Positions 26,643 to 35,357 of a stretch of 64,000 bases of DNA are shown here, piece after piece. Below the pieces are notes generated by a model. It did not search any database. It saw nothing but the letters and a program-made list of their open reading frames with translations, and was not told the DNA's origin. A program made the translations under genes and the position numbers. The stretch spans positions 1,550,001-1,614,000 of the forward strand of contig NZ_CP065410.1 in the NCBI RefSeq assembly GCF_020544405.1, given 5' to 3'. Numbering within the stretch: position 1 is the stretch's first letter; each line of letters starts with the position of its first letter. Origin of the DNA: Pseudomonas sp. IAC-BECa141. GTDB taxonomy: Bacteria; Pseudomonadota; Gammaproteobacteria; Pseudomonadales; Pseudomonadaceae.

Positions 26643-27057
26643 CAATGTGCTCCTTAGGATGAGAGAGAGGATGTCCTCGTGAACCGAGGATCTTGTTGTG
26701 AGGCGGGTAATGGCGGGGTGTATATCAAAGTGCCATCATCTTGGTAAGGCCGGACTGATATTCGAGGCCGCACGAAGTCGGCAGGCGTGGTCAATCAGGG
26801 AAAGCCGCGAACTAGAGATGTCGCTGAGCAATTGGATCCCAACCCCAACGAAACCGCGGGCTGGCGCCGGGATGGTCAGAGAGCGGTGCGAGACGTTAAT
26901 TGACCAAACGGTCGATTAAAAAAACTTTGATAAAAACTGTGTCGCTGTACAACCCGGTCGAGGATTTGGCAGAAATTGCGCTTCTCCTGCGCCCGCTTCC
27001 GTGGCTAAGCTCAGGCCTTCGAGCACAGATTCTCCAATTCCCGCAGAGGTCTCATCT
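26643..27057. other. Gene-free divergent region upstream of aceK
   Basis: 415 bases without a convincing gene between the chemoreceptor and aceK. It holds one clear palindrome (26900-26915, listed separately) followed by an A-rich tract. No terminator or -35/-10 pair could be assigned with confidence. Confidence 0.5.
26900..26915. promoter_or_regulatory. TetR-type operator-like palindrome
   Basis: TTGACCAAACGGTCGA: arms GACC and GGTC around AAAC, extended on both sides by TT/AA-like bases. Such 16-base GACC-N4-GGTC palindromes are common TetR-family operators. It lies about 145 bases upstream of aceK and 258 upstream of the chemoreceptor; no TetR gene is near. Confidence 0.45.
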
Positions 27058-28779
27058 ATGCCGCAGCAATGGCCAGCCACCGAAATCGCCCGCCTGATCC
27101 TCGATGGCTTTGACGATTACCGCGAGCATTTCCGGCGAATCACCGACGGCGCCCGGGAGCGCTTCGAGCAGGCCCGCTGGCAGGACACGCAAACGGCGTC
27201 GGCCGCGCGGATCAACCTCTACGAAGAAAAGGTCGGTGAAACCGTCGCCCGCCTGCGCGAATATTTCGAGCCGGACACCTTGATGGACGTCACCTGCTGG
27301 CCACTGGTGAAAAGCGCCTACATCAGCATCATCGACCTGCGTTTTGACGATGAGCTGTCCGAGACCTGGTACAACTCGATTTTCTGCAGCCTGTTCAGCC
27401 ACGACCTGATCAGCGACGGTTGCATGTTCATCCACACGACGCGCCCGAGCCTGCGCCGGGCACGAGCCGCGCAAACACGCACCTATAAACCGCAAGGGCA
27501 GATATCGGGCATGCTCGCGAGCATCTTTGCCGATTACCGCTTCAGCGAGGCCTATGCCGATCTGCCCGGCGACTTGCAGCGTCTGGAAGCGCAACTGCGC
27601 GAGAATCTGCCGGACTGGGTGTGCAAGGATCCAGAGCTGAGCGTCGAGCTGTTTTCCTCGGTGCTGTACCGCAACAAGGGCGCGTACCTGGTCGGACGCA
27701 TCTACACCAACGACGATCAATGGCCGCTGGTGATTCCGCTGCTGCACCGCGAGGGGCGCGGGATTCAGATCGACGCATTGATCACCGACGAAGCGGAGGT
27801 GTCGATCATCTTCTCCTTCACCCGTTCGTATTTCATGGTTGATGTGCCGGTGCCGGCGGAGTTTATCGGATTCCTCAAGCGCATCCTGCCGGGCAAGCAC
27901 ATCGCCGAGCTGTACACCTCGATCGGCTTCTACAAGCACGGCAAGTCCGAGTTCTACCGTGCCCTGATCAATCACCTGGCCAATACCGACGACCAGTTCA
28001 TCATGGCGCCTGGCGTGCGTGGCATGGTCATGAGCGTGTTCACGTTGCCGGGCTTCAACACCGTGTTCAAGATCATCAAGGACCGCTTCTCGCCGTCGAA
28101 AAACGTCGACCGCGCCACGGTGATCGAGAAGTATCGACTGGTAAAAAGCGTCGACCGCGTCGGGCGCATGGCCGATACGCAGGAATTCGCCGACTTCCGT
28201 TTTCCCCTGAGCAAGTTCGAGCCGGCGTGCCTGGCGGAATTGCTGGAAGTTGCGCCGTCCACGGTGTCGCTGGAAGGTGAAACCGTACTGATCCGCCACT
28301 GCTGGACCGAGCGCCGGATGACGCCGCTGAACCTCTACCTCGACAATGCCAGTGAAGCCCAGGTGCGCGAAGCACTGGAAGACTATGGCCTGGCGATCAA
28401 GCAACTGGCGGCAGCCAACATCTTCCCGGGCGACATGCTGCTGAAGAACTTTGGTGTCACCCGCCATGGTCGGGTGGTGTTCTACGACTACGACGAAATC
28501 TGTTTCCTCACCGAAGCCAATTTCCGCCACATCCCGGCACCGCGCACGCCTGAGGACGAAATGGCCTCCGAGCCGTGGTACTCGATCGGGCCGCTGGACG
28601 TTTTTCCCGAAGAGTTTCCGCCGTTTCTGTTTGCCGATACCAAGCAGCGCAAACTGTTCGATCAGTTGCATGGCGAGTTGTACAACGCCGATTACTGGAA
28701 GGGACTGCAGGAGGCGATCAGGGCCGGGAAAGTGATCGATGTTTTCCCTTACCGTCGTAAAGGCCTCGATAACGAATAA
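27058..28779 (+). CDS. aceK: Isocitrate dehydrogenase kinase/phosphatase
   Basis: 573 residues, full length for AceK. It phosphorylates and dephosphorylates isocitrate dehydrogenase, diverting carbon to the glyoxylate shunt on acetate or fatty acids. Recognised by [37 protein letters not shown] (P-loop-like ATP site), [20 protein letters not shown] and [14 protein letters not shown] (kinase catalytic core). ATG 27058 has AGAGG about 9 bases upstream; an upstream in-frame start is less likely. It stands alone, not with aceA/aceB as in enterics. Confidence 0.95.
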   Translation: MPQQWPATEIARLILDGFDDYREHFRRITDGARERFEQARWQDTQTASAARINLYEEKVGETVARLREYFEPDTLMDVTCWPLVKSAYISIIDLRFDDELSETWYNSIFCSLFSHDLISDGCMFIHTTRPSLRRARAAQTRTYKPQGQISGMLASIFADYRFSEAYADLPGDLQRLEAQLRENLPDWVCKDPELSVELFSSVLYRNKGAYLVGRIYTNDDQWPLVIPLLHREGRGIQIDALITDEAEVSIIFSFTRSYFMVDVPVPAEFIGFLKRILPGKHIAELYTSIGFYKHGKSEFYRALINHLANTDDQFIMAPGVRGMVMSVFTLPGFNTVFKIIKDRFSPSKNVDRATVIEKYRLVKSVDRVGRMADTQEFADFRFPLSKFEPACLAELLEVAPSTVSLEGETVLIRHCWTERRMTPLNLYLDNASEAQVREALEDYGLAIKQLAAANIFPGDMLLKNFGVTRHGRVVFYDYDEICFLTEANFRHIPAPRTPEDEMASEPWYSIGPLDVFPEEFPPFLFADTKQRKLFDQLHGELYNADYWKGLQEAIRAGKVIDVFPYRRKGLDNE

Positions 28780-28788
28780 CCTGTTACT

Positions 28789-28819
28789 GATCGTTCCCAG
28801 GCTCTGCGTGGGAACGATC
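28789..28819. repeat. Minimal REP-type hairpin
   Basis: GATCGTTCCCA and TGGGAACGATC around GGCTCTGCG. A single-hairpin version of the longer GATCGTTCCCACG repeats, between aceK and hrpA. Confidence 0.87.
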
Positions 28820-28884
28820 ACAGTCAGGCGTAAATCTGCGACAATCGCGTCCTTGCGCCACTAGACGACCGAATTGCGTACCCG

Positions 28885-31800
28885 ATGACCGACGAATCGC
28901 CCTCCATCGACAAACTGCTGAAAAACCTCGATCACGCCATGCTCGCCGACCGCCACCGGCTGCGGCGGCAATTGCTTGAGCTGCGCAAGAAACCCGACGA
29001 GGCCAAGCTGGCCCAGTGGGTGGCGCGCATGCAGGCGTCCTGCGATCAGGTGCTGGCGCGCAAGGCCAGCCTGCCGGTGATCCGTTACGACGACAGCCTG
29101 CCGATTGCGGCCAAGCGTGACGAAATCAAAAAGGCGCTGGAAAAGCATCAGGTGCTGATCATCGCCGGCGAAACCGGCTCGGGTAAAACCACCCAGTTGC
29201 CGAAAATCTGCCTGGAGATCGGTCGCGGCCAACATGGCCTGATCGGTCACACCCAGCCTCGCCGGATCGCGGCGCGCAGTGTGGCCAGCCGGGTTGCCGA
29301 GGAGCTCGGCACGCCGCTGGGCGCGCTGGTCGGCTATCAGGTGCGCTTTGAAGATCAGAGCGATTCCAACACCCTGATCAAGTTGATGACCGACGGCATC
29401 CTGCTGGCGGAAACCCAGAACGACCGCTACCTCGAACGCTACGACACGATCATCGTCGACGAAGCCCACGAACGCAGTCTGAACATCGATTTCCTGCTCG
29501 GTTACCTGAAAACCCTGCTGCCGCGTCGCCCGGACCTGAAAGTCATCATCACCTCGGCGACCATCGATCTGGAGCGCTTTTCCAAGCACTTTGACGATGC
29601 GCCGATTGTCGAAGTGTCCGGCCGCACCTTCCCGGTGGAAACCTGGTATCGCCCGCTGACCCTGGAGCAGGACGAAGAGGGCAACCGCGTCGAGGACGAC
29701 CTGACCGTGGATCAGGCGATCCTCGCCACCCTCGACGAAATCGCCGCGTATGAACGCAGCGAACGCCGCAGTCCTGGCGATGTGCTGGTGTTCCTGCCCG
29801 GCGAGCGCGAGATTCGCGACGCCGCCGACATGCTGCGCAAGGCCCAGCTCAAGCACACCGAAATCCTGCCGTTGTACGCGCGCCTGTCGCCGGCCGAACA
29901 ACAGCGGATCTTCCAGTCGCATCCGGGACGTCGCGTGGTGCTGGCGACCAACGTTGCCGAAACCTCGTTGACCGTGCCGGGCATCCGGTACGTGATCGAC
30001 AGCGGCACTGCGCGCATCAGCCGCTACAGCTATCGCGCCAAGGTCCAGCGCCTGCCGATCGAAGCGATCTCCCAGGCCAGCGCCAACCAGCGTAAAGGTC
30101 GCTGCGGCCGGGTCGAGCCGGGCATCTGTGTGCGCTTGTACAGCGAAGAGGATTTCCTCGGTCGTCCGGAATTTACCGATCCGGAAATCCTGCGCACCAA
30201 CCTCGCGGCGGTTATTTTGCAGATGCTCCATCTGCGCCTCGGCGAGATCACCGCGTTCCCGTTCATCGAGCCGCCGGACGGCAAGGCGATCAGCGACGGT
30301 TTCAACCTGCTGCAAGAATTGTCGGCGGTGGATCGCAACAATCAGTTAACCCCGCTTGGTCGTCAACTGGCGCGCCTGCCGGTGGACCCGCGCATGGGCC
30401 GCATGCTGCTCGAAGCGGCGAAGCTCGGCAGTTTGCAGGAAGTGCTGATCGTCGCCAGCGCCATGTCGATTCAGGACCCGCGCGAGCGTCCGCCGGAGCG
30501 TCAGCAGGCGGCTGACCAGGCCCACGCGCAGTGGAAGGACGCCGATTCGGACTTTGCTGCTCTGGTCAATCTGTGGCGCGGTTTTGAAGAGCAGCGCCAG
30601 GCGCTGACGGCGAGCCCGCTGCGTAACTGGTGCCGCAAGAATTTCCTCAACTACCTGCGCCTGCGCGAGTGGCGCGATTCCCATCGTCAGTTGAGCCTGA
30701 TCTGCCGCGACTTGCAGCTGAGCCTGAATAAGGAGCCGGCGGATTATCCGAAACTGCACAAAGCGGTGCTGGTCGGCCTGCTCAGCCAGATCGGCCAGAA
30801 AACCGAAGACGGCGATTACCTTGGCGCCCGTCAGCGGCGGTTCTGGATTCATCCGTCGTCGGGCATCGGCAAGAAGCGCCCGCAGTGGGTAATGACCGCC
30901 GAACTGGTGGAAACCACCAAGCTGTACGCGCGCATGGTGGCGAAGATCGACGCCGACTGGATCGAACCGCTGGCCAGGCACCTGATCAAGAAGAACCACT
31001 TCGAACCGCACTGGGAGAAGAAGCGCGGCCAGGTCGTCGCGTTCGAACAGATCACTCTGTTCGGGCTGATCGTGGTCGGCCGGCGACCGGTGCATTACGG
31101 CCCGGTGGATCCGGTGGTTTCGCGGGAGCTGTTTATCCGTGAAGGCCTGGTGCGGGGCGAGATTCAGTCACGGGCCAAATGCCTGAGCGCCAACAAGCAA
31201 TTGCTCGAACAGCTCGACGAACTGGAAGCCAAGGCCCGCCGGCGGGACATTCTGGCCGACGAAGAAACCCTTTACGCGTTCTACGACGCGCGACTGCCGG
31301 CGGAGATTCACCAGACCGCAACGTTCGACAGTTGGTATCGGGTCAACAGCCAGAAAGACCCGCAGTTGCTGATCATGCGCGAGGAAGACGTGCTGGCGCG
31401 CGAAGCCAGCGAAGTCACCGCGCAGCATTACCCGGATACCCTGCACATCGGCGATCTGGAACTGGCCCTGAGTTATCACTTCGAACCGAACCACCCGCGT
31501 GACGGCGTGACCCTGCGGGTGCCGGCGCCGCTGTTGCCGATGCTGCCGCCGGAACGTCTGGAATGGCTGGTGCCGGGGCTGATCGAGGCCAAGTGCATTG
31601 CGCTGGTGCGCAACCTGCCCAAGGCCTTGCGCAAAAACTTCGTGCCGGTACCGGACTTCATCAAGGCCGCGCTGCAACGCATGACCTTTGCCGAAGGTTC
31701 GTTGCCGCAGGCGCTGGGCCGTGAACTGCTGCGCATGACCGGCGCGCGGGTCAGCGACGAAGCCTGGGCCGAAGCGGCGCAGCAGGTTGAAAGCCATTTG

Positions 31801-32796
31801 CGGATGAACCTGGAAATCGTCGATGGCCAAGGCAAGTTCCTCGGCGAAGGACGGGATCTGGCGGAGCTGACCGCGCGTTTCGCTGAAGCCAGCCAGGCTG
31901 CTTTGGCCGTGCCGCAGAGCGCGAAGAGCCAGCAACCGGTGGAGGCCAAGGTCTTCGCGCCGGTGGCGGAAAAGACTCAGCAGAAGATTGCCGGGCTGTC
32001 GATGACGGTGTACCCGGCGTTGGTGGAAGAGGGCGGTACGGTCAAGGAGGGTCGTTTCTCGACCCCGGCCGAAGCCGAATTCCAGCATCGCCGCGCCTTG
32101 CAGCGCCTGCTGATGCAGCAACTGGCTGAACCTGCGAAGTTCCTGCGCGGCAAGTTGCCGGGCCTGACCGAACTGGGCCTGCTGTACCGCGAACTGGGTC
32201 GGGTCGATGCGCTGGTGGAAGACATTCTGCTGGCCAGCCTCGACAGCTGCATTCTCGATGGCGAAGACCCGTTGCCGCGTGACGGCGCCGGGCTGGCGGC
32301 ACTGGCTGAGCGCAAACGCGGCAACTGGACCGAGCACGCCGAGCGGGTGGCACGCCTGACCCTGGAAATCCTCAAGCTCTGGCACGGTCTGCAAAAGCGC
32401 TTCAAGGGCAAGATCGATCTGGCCCAGGCGGTAGCGCTTAACGACATCAAGCAGCAGCTCAGTCATCTGGTGTATCCGGGCTTCGTCCGGGAAACGCCGA
32501 TGGTGTGGCTCAAGGAGTTGCCGCGTTACCTGAAAGCGGTCGAACAGCGTTTCGAGAAGCTGGGCGCGCAGGTGCAGAAGGATCGAGTGTGGAGCGGCGA
32601 ACTTGCCGGGCTCTGGACGCAATACCAGACCCGCGTCGCCAAACATGCACAGGAAGGCAAACGTGATCCGCAGCTTGAGCTGTATCGCTGGTGGCTGGAG
32701 GAGTATCGGGTTTCGCTGTTTGCCCAGCAGTTGGGAACGAAAGTGCCGATCTCCGACAAACGGCTGAACAAGCAGTGGAGCCAGGTAGAACCCTAG
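28885..32796 (+). CDS. hrpA: ATP-dependent RNA helicase HrpA
   Basis: 1303 residues, the size of HrpA. DEAH-box helicase: Walker A GETGSGKTT (95-103), DEAH at 192-195 (IIVDEAHERSLNIDFLL), motif III ITSATID, motif VI QRKGRCGRVEPG, then the helicase-associated, OB-fold and long DUF3418-type C-terminal regions. It acts in rescue of stalled ribosomes and RNA metabolism in the cytosol. Two long antisense reading frames within it are composition artefacts. Confidence 0.95.
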   Translation: MTDESPSIDKLLKNLDHAMLADRHRLRRQLLELRKKPDEAKLAQWVARMQASCDQVLARKASLPVIRYDDSLPIAAKRDEIKKALEKHQVLIIAGETGSGKTTQLPKICLEIGRGQHGLIGHTQPRRIAARSVASRVAEELGTPLGALVGYQVRFEDQSDSNTLIKLMTDGILLAETQNDRYLERYDTIIVDEAHERSLNIDFLLGYLKTLLPRRPDLKVIITSATIDLERFSKHFDDAPIVEVSGRTFPVETWYRPLTLEQDEEGNRVEDDLTVDQAILATLDEIAAYERSERRSPGDVLVFLPGEREIRDAADMLRKAQLKHTEILPLYARLSPAEQQRIFQSHPGRRVVLATNVAETSLTVPGIRYVIDSGTARISRYSYRAKVQRLPIEAISQASANQRKGRCGRVEPGICVRLYSEEDFLGRPEFTDPEILRTNLAAVILQMLHLRLGEITAFPFIEPPDGKAISDGFNLLQELSAVDRNNQLTPLGRQLARLPVDPRMGRMLLEAAKLGSLQEVLIVASAMSIQDPRERPPERQQAADQAHAQWKDADSDFAALVNLWRGFEEQRQALTASPLRNWCRKNFLNYLRLREWRDSHRQLSLICRDLQLSLNKEPADYPKLHKAVLVGLLSQIGQKTEDGDYLGARQRRFWIHPSSGIGKKRPQWVMTAELVETTKLYARMVAKIDADWIEPLARHLIKKNHFEPHWEKKRGQVVAFEQITLFGLIVVGRRPVHYGPVDPVVSRELFIREGLVRGEIQSRAKCLSANKQLLEQLDELEAKARRRDILADEETLYAFYDARLPAEIHQTATFDSWYRVNSQKDPQLLIMREEDVLAREASEVTAQHYPDTLHIGDLELALSYHFEPNHPRDGVTLRVPAPLLPMLPPERLEWLVPGLIEAKCIALVRNLPKALRKNFVPVPDFIKAALQRMTFAEGSLPQALGRELLRMTGARVSDEAWAEAAQQVESHLRMNLEIVDGQGKFLGEGRDLAELTARFAEASQAALAVPQSAKSQQPVEAKVFAPVAEKTQQKIAGLSMTVYPALVEEGGTVKEGRFSTPAEAEFQHRRALQRLLMQQLAEPAKFLRGKLPGLTELGLLYRELGRVDALVEDILLASLDSCILDGEDPLPRDGAGLAALAERKRGNWTEHAERVARLTLEILKLWHGLQKRFKGKIDLAQAVALNDIKQQLSHLVYPGFVRETPMVWLKELPRYLKAVEQRFEKLGAQVQKDRVWSGELAGLWTQYQTRVAKHAQEGKRDPQLELYRWWLEEYRVSLFAQQLGTKVPISDKRLNKQWSQVEP

Positions 32797-32805
32797 CGAG
32801 TGCCT

Positions 32806-32912
32806 GATCGCTCCCACGCTCTGCGTGGTAGCGCTTCCACGGATGCTCTGCGTCCGCTTTTGGGACGCGGAGCGTCCCTGGCTGCATTCCCACGCAGAGC
32901 GTGGGAACGATC
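32806..32912. repeat. REP-type palindromic repeat (long form)
   Basis: GATCGCTCCCACGCTCTGCG at the left and CGCAGAGCGTGGGAACGATC at the right, with the inner palindrome around GGACGCGGAGCGTCC. One base of the left arm (C for T) departs from the consensus. It follows hrpA. Confidence 0.88.
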
Positions 32913-33115
32913 AGCAAAAGGCGCCAAAACCTCGGGTTTATGGCAAACTTCGCGCCTATAAACGCCGGCCCCGCGGTTTTGAGCCTTCTCAACCGCGGGC
33001 GAGGTCGGAATAAAGCGATGCCAGGTTTTTGCGTCCCTTGATACGGGAATGGACCCTTTGCGTGTTGGCACGTCGGTGCCAGCATTTTCTGCCTGAACAG
33101 ATTAGAGAAACGACC
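32913..33115. promoter_or_regulatory. Leader region of the KAS III-like gene with a strong hairpin
   Basis: A hairpin with arms CCCGCGGTT (32970-32978) and AACCGCGGG (32991-32999) lies in this gap, as does a smaller TGGCAC/GTGCCA pair nearer the gene. The first may be a terminator-like or regulatory structure; no T-run follows. No -35/-10 pair assigned. Confidence 0.45.
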
Positions 33116-34237
33116 ATGCATAACGTCGTCATCAGCGGCACCGGCCTGTATACCCCGGCCAACAGCATCTCCAACGAAGAGCTGGTGCAGTCTTTCAATA
33201 CCTATGTCGCCCAGTTCAACGCGGACAACGCCGAGGCCATCGCCAGCGGTGAAGTCCAGGCCCTGACCGAGTCCAGCGCCGCGTTCATCGAAAAAGCTTC
33301 CGGCATCAAGAGCCGCTTTGTCATGGACAAGGACGGCATCCTCGACCCTGCGCGCATGACGCCACGCCTGCCGGAGCGTTCCAACGACGAATGGTCGGTG
33401 CTCTGCCAGATGGCCATCGGCGCTGCCGAACAAGCCCTGCAACGTGCCGGCAAGACTGCCGCCGACATCGACGGCGTGATCGTCGCCTGCTCCAACCTGC
33501 AGCGCGCCTACCCGGCGATCGCCATCGAAGTCCAGGAAGCGCTGGGCATCCAGGGTTTCGGTTTCGACATGAACGTTGCCTGCTCGTCGGCGACCTTCGG
33601 CATCCAGCAAGCGGCCAACACCGTGCAACTGGGCCAGGCCCGGGCGATCCTGATGGTCAACCCGGAAGTCTGCACCGGTCACCTGAATTTCCGTGACCGC
33701 GACAGCCACTTCATCTTCGGTGATGCCGCCACTGCCGTGATCATCGAGCGTGCCGATCTGGCAACGTCGAAACATCAGTTCGACGTGGTCAGCACCAAAC
33801 TGCTGACCAAGTTCTCCAACAACATCCGCAACAACTTCGGCTTCCTCAACCGCGCAGCGGAAGAGGGCATTGGCGCCCGCGACAAACTGTTCGTGCAAGA
33901 AGGCCGCAAGGTGTTCAAGGACGTCTGTCCGATGGTGGCCGAGCTGATCGGCGAGCATCTGGAAGAGAACAAGCTTAACGTCGGTGACGTGAAGCGCTTC
34001 TGGCTGCACCAGGCCAACCTGAGCATGAACCACTTGATCGTGCGCAAGCTGCTGGGCCGCGAAGCCACCGAAGAAGAAGCCCCGGTGATTCTCGACACCT
34101 ACGCCAACACCAGCTCCGCCGGTTCGGTGATCGCGTTCCACAAATATCAGGACGATCTGGCGGCCGGTTCGCTGGCGGTACTGAGCTCGTTCGGTGCCGG
34201 TTACTCGATCGGCAGCGTGATTCTGCGCAAACGTTGA
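33116..34237 (+). CDS. Beta-ketoacyl-ACP synthase III-like enzyme (PA3286 type)
   Basis: 373 residues of the thiolase fold. Active-site Cys156 in NVACSSATFG, His298 in WLHQANLSMNH, Asn331 in YANTSSAGS. Length and context (hrpA upstream, ECF sigma downstream) match P. aeruginosa PA3286, which condenses medium-chain acyl-CoA with malonyl-ACP to feed beta-oxidation products into fatty-acid synthesis. That assignment is from memory of the order and family; the sequence alone shows a KAS III-type enzyme. Confidence 0.87.
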   Translation: MHNVVISGTGLYTPANSISNEELVQSFNTYVAQFNADNAEAIASGEVQALTESSAAFIEKASGIKSRFVMDKDGILDPARMTPRLPERSNDEWSVLCQMAIGAAEQALQRAGKTAADIDGVIVACSNLQRAYPAIAIEVQEALGIQGFGFDMNVACSSATFGIQQAANTVQLGQARAILMVNPEVCTGHLNFRDRDSHFIFGDAATAVIIERADLATSKHQFDVVSTKLLTKFSNNIRNNFGFLNRAAEEGIGARDKLFVQEGRKVFKDVCPMVAELIGEHLEENKLNVGDVKRFWLHQANLSMNHLIVRKLLGREATEEEAPVILDTYANTSSAGSVIAFHKYQDDLAAGSLAVLSSFGAGYSIGSVILRKR

Positions 34238-34300
34238 GTGGACTCGTTCATGTCCTCTTAATCGCGCTAATCTTTCCTGCATCCGAATCAGCGAGAACGC

Positions 34301-34330
34301 TGTAACTTTCGGAGACTGCGGCAGGACGTC
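34301..34330 (+). promoter_or_regulatory. Candidate ECF-type promoter of the sigma gene
   Basis: TGTAACTTT (34301-34309) has the AAC core of ECF -35 elements and CGTC (34327-34330) a common ECF -10, with 17 bases between. It lies 57 bases before the sigma-factor start, where autoregulation is usual. Computed by eye only. Confidence 0.4.
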
Positions 34331-34353
34331 GCTTCAAGCGACCTCCTGCCGCA
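34317..34353. repeat. Long near-perfect palindrome upstream of the ECF sigma gene
   Basis: Outer arms TGCGGCAGG and CCTGCCGCA, inner arms GTCGCTT and AAGCGAC, one mismatched pair between them and a single central C: an 18-bp palindrome with one mismatch. It overlaps the candidate -10 of the promoter at 34301-34330. Confidence 0.8.
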
Positions 34354-34386
34354 ATCATTTTCGGGCGGGGAAAAGGGGATTGATGG

Positions 34387-34998
34387 ATGGCGGTTGACGA
34401 CACACAACTGCTCGAACGGTTGTTGGCAGGCGAACAGAAAGCCTTCAAGGAACTGGTCAGTACCTATCAAAGCCCCATGCGCGCGGTGGCCTACGCGATT
34501 GTCGGCCAGCGCCATGTCGAAGAAGTGGTACAGGACGCGTGGCTGTCGGTGGTGCGCAATATCGGCCGTTTCGAGGGGCGCTCCAGCCTCAAGACCTGGT
34601 TGCTGACCATCACTGCCAACTCGGCCAAGAGCCGCTACAAACTCAATCGTCGCGAAGTGTTGCTGGATGATCTGCCGTCACCCCACGGCACCATCGACGA
34701 CGATCGTTTTTCTCCCGGCGACGGCCACTGGCTGGTCGCACCGTTCGCCTGGCACCAGGACACACCCGAAGCGCTGCTGACCGAAGGCGAGCTGCGTGAA
34801 TGCCTTGAGCACACGCTGTCGAGCCTGTCGCAATTGCAAAGCAGCGTGCTGTCGCTTCGTGAGCGGCAGGGCCTGGAGCTGGAGGAAATCTGTAATCTTC
34901 TGGAGATCTCGCTCTCCAATGTCCGCGTGCTGCTGCATCGAGCACGCTTGAAGGTCTTCGCGACCGTGGAGCATTTTGAGGAGACCGGCGAATGTTGA
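34387..34998 (+). CDS. ECF-subfamily RNA polymerase sigma factor
   Basis: 203 residues. Region 2 is AFKELVSTYQSPMRAVAYAI followed by VEEVVQDAWLSVVRNI and GRSSLKTWLLTITANSAKSR. Region 4 is LRERQGLELEEICNLLEISL with the HTH NVRVLLHRARLKVF. A 50-residue linker separates them. The gene overlaps the zinc-finger anti-sigma gene by 7 bases. Corresponds in position to PA3285 of P. aeruginosa. Inducing signal unknown. Confidence 0.92.
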   Translation: MAVDDTQLLERLLAGEQKAFKELVSTYQSPMRAVAYAIVGQRHVEEVVQDAWLSVVRNIGRFEGRSSLKTWLLTITANSAKSRYKLNRREVLLDDLPSPHGTIDDDRFSPGDGHWLVAPFAWHQDTPEALLTEGELRECLEHTLSSLSQLQSSVLSLRERQGLELEEICNLLEISLSNVRVLLHRARLKVFATVEHFEETGEC

Positions 34999-35228
34999 CG
35001 TGCAAGGAGCAAGTAGCGCGGTCCAGCGATTATCTCGATGGCCAATTGAGCTTTCGCGAAAAACTGATGGTGCGTCATCACCTGATGTTCTGTCGCAACT
35101 GCCGGCGTTTCATTCGCCAGATGCGTTTGATGCAGGCGACGTTACGGGCGATGCCGCAGAAGCCGGAAGAGGGCGTGGACGCGCTGGCCGAGCAGTTGGC
35201 TGAGCTGCGGCGCAAGCATCGATCCTGA
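34992..35228 (+). CDS. Zinc-finger (zf-HC2) anti-sigma factor
   Basis: 78 residues. Histidine and cysteines in VRHHLMFCRNCRRF fit the H-x3-C-x2-C zinc motif of anti-sigma domains, with an early Cys4 in LTCKEQVARSSDYLDGQLS. No membrane helix, so it is a soluble ZAS-type regulator, possibly redox-responsive. Overlap of start with the sigma stop implies coupled translation and stoichiometric binding. Confidence 0.85.
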   Translation: MLTCKEQVARSSDYLDGQLSFREKLMVRHHLMFCRNCRRFIRQMRLMQATLRAMPQKPEEGVDALAEQLAELRRKHRS

Positions 35229-35232
35229 AAAC

Positions 35233-35292
35233 ACAGGCTGGCGCGGCCGCAGCGAACGGATGATGGGGATCGCTGCGGCCGCGCCAGTCTGT
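35233..35292. repeat. Long inverted repeat after the anti-sigma gene
   Basis: ACAGGCTGGCGCGGCCGCAG and CTGCGGCCGCGCCAGTCTGT form near-perfect arms (one G.T) around about 18 bases. A very stable hairpin immediately after the sigma operon; no T-run, but it could end or protect the transcript. Confidence 0.8.
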
Positions 35293-35301
35293 TGAAGCCT
35301 C

Positions 35302-35340
35302 TTCAAACGATGGAACCTAAGGCACAACCCATCGTTTGAA
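35302..35340. terminator. Inverted repeat after the porin gene, probable 3' hairpin
   Basis: TTCAAACGATGG (35302-35313) and CCATCGTTTGAA (35329-35340) are perfect 12-base arms 15 bases apart. It lies 17 bases beyond the porin stop on the minus strand and 74 bases beyond the anti-sigma stop. Confidence 0.65.
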
Positions 35341-35357
35341 GTCTGTTGCCGGGTTGC

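Noticed and set aside
28861..32817. Long antisense reading frames (484 and 549 codons) within hrpA
   Set aside because: They lie opposite a conserved helicase, are rich in His/Gln/Arg as expected from reading high-G+C codons backwards, and show no family motif.
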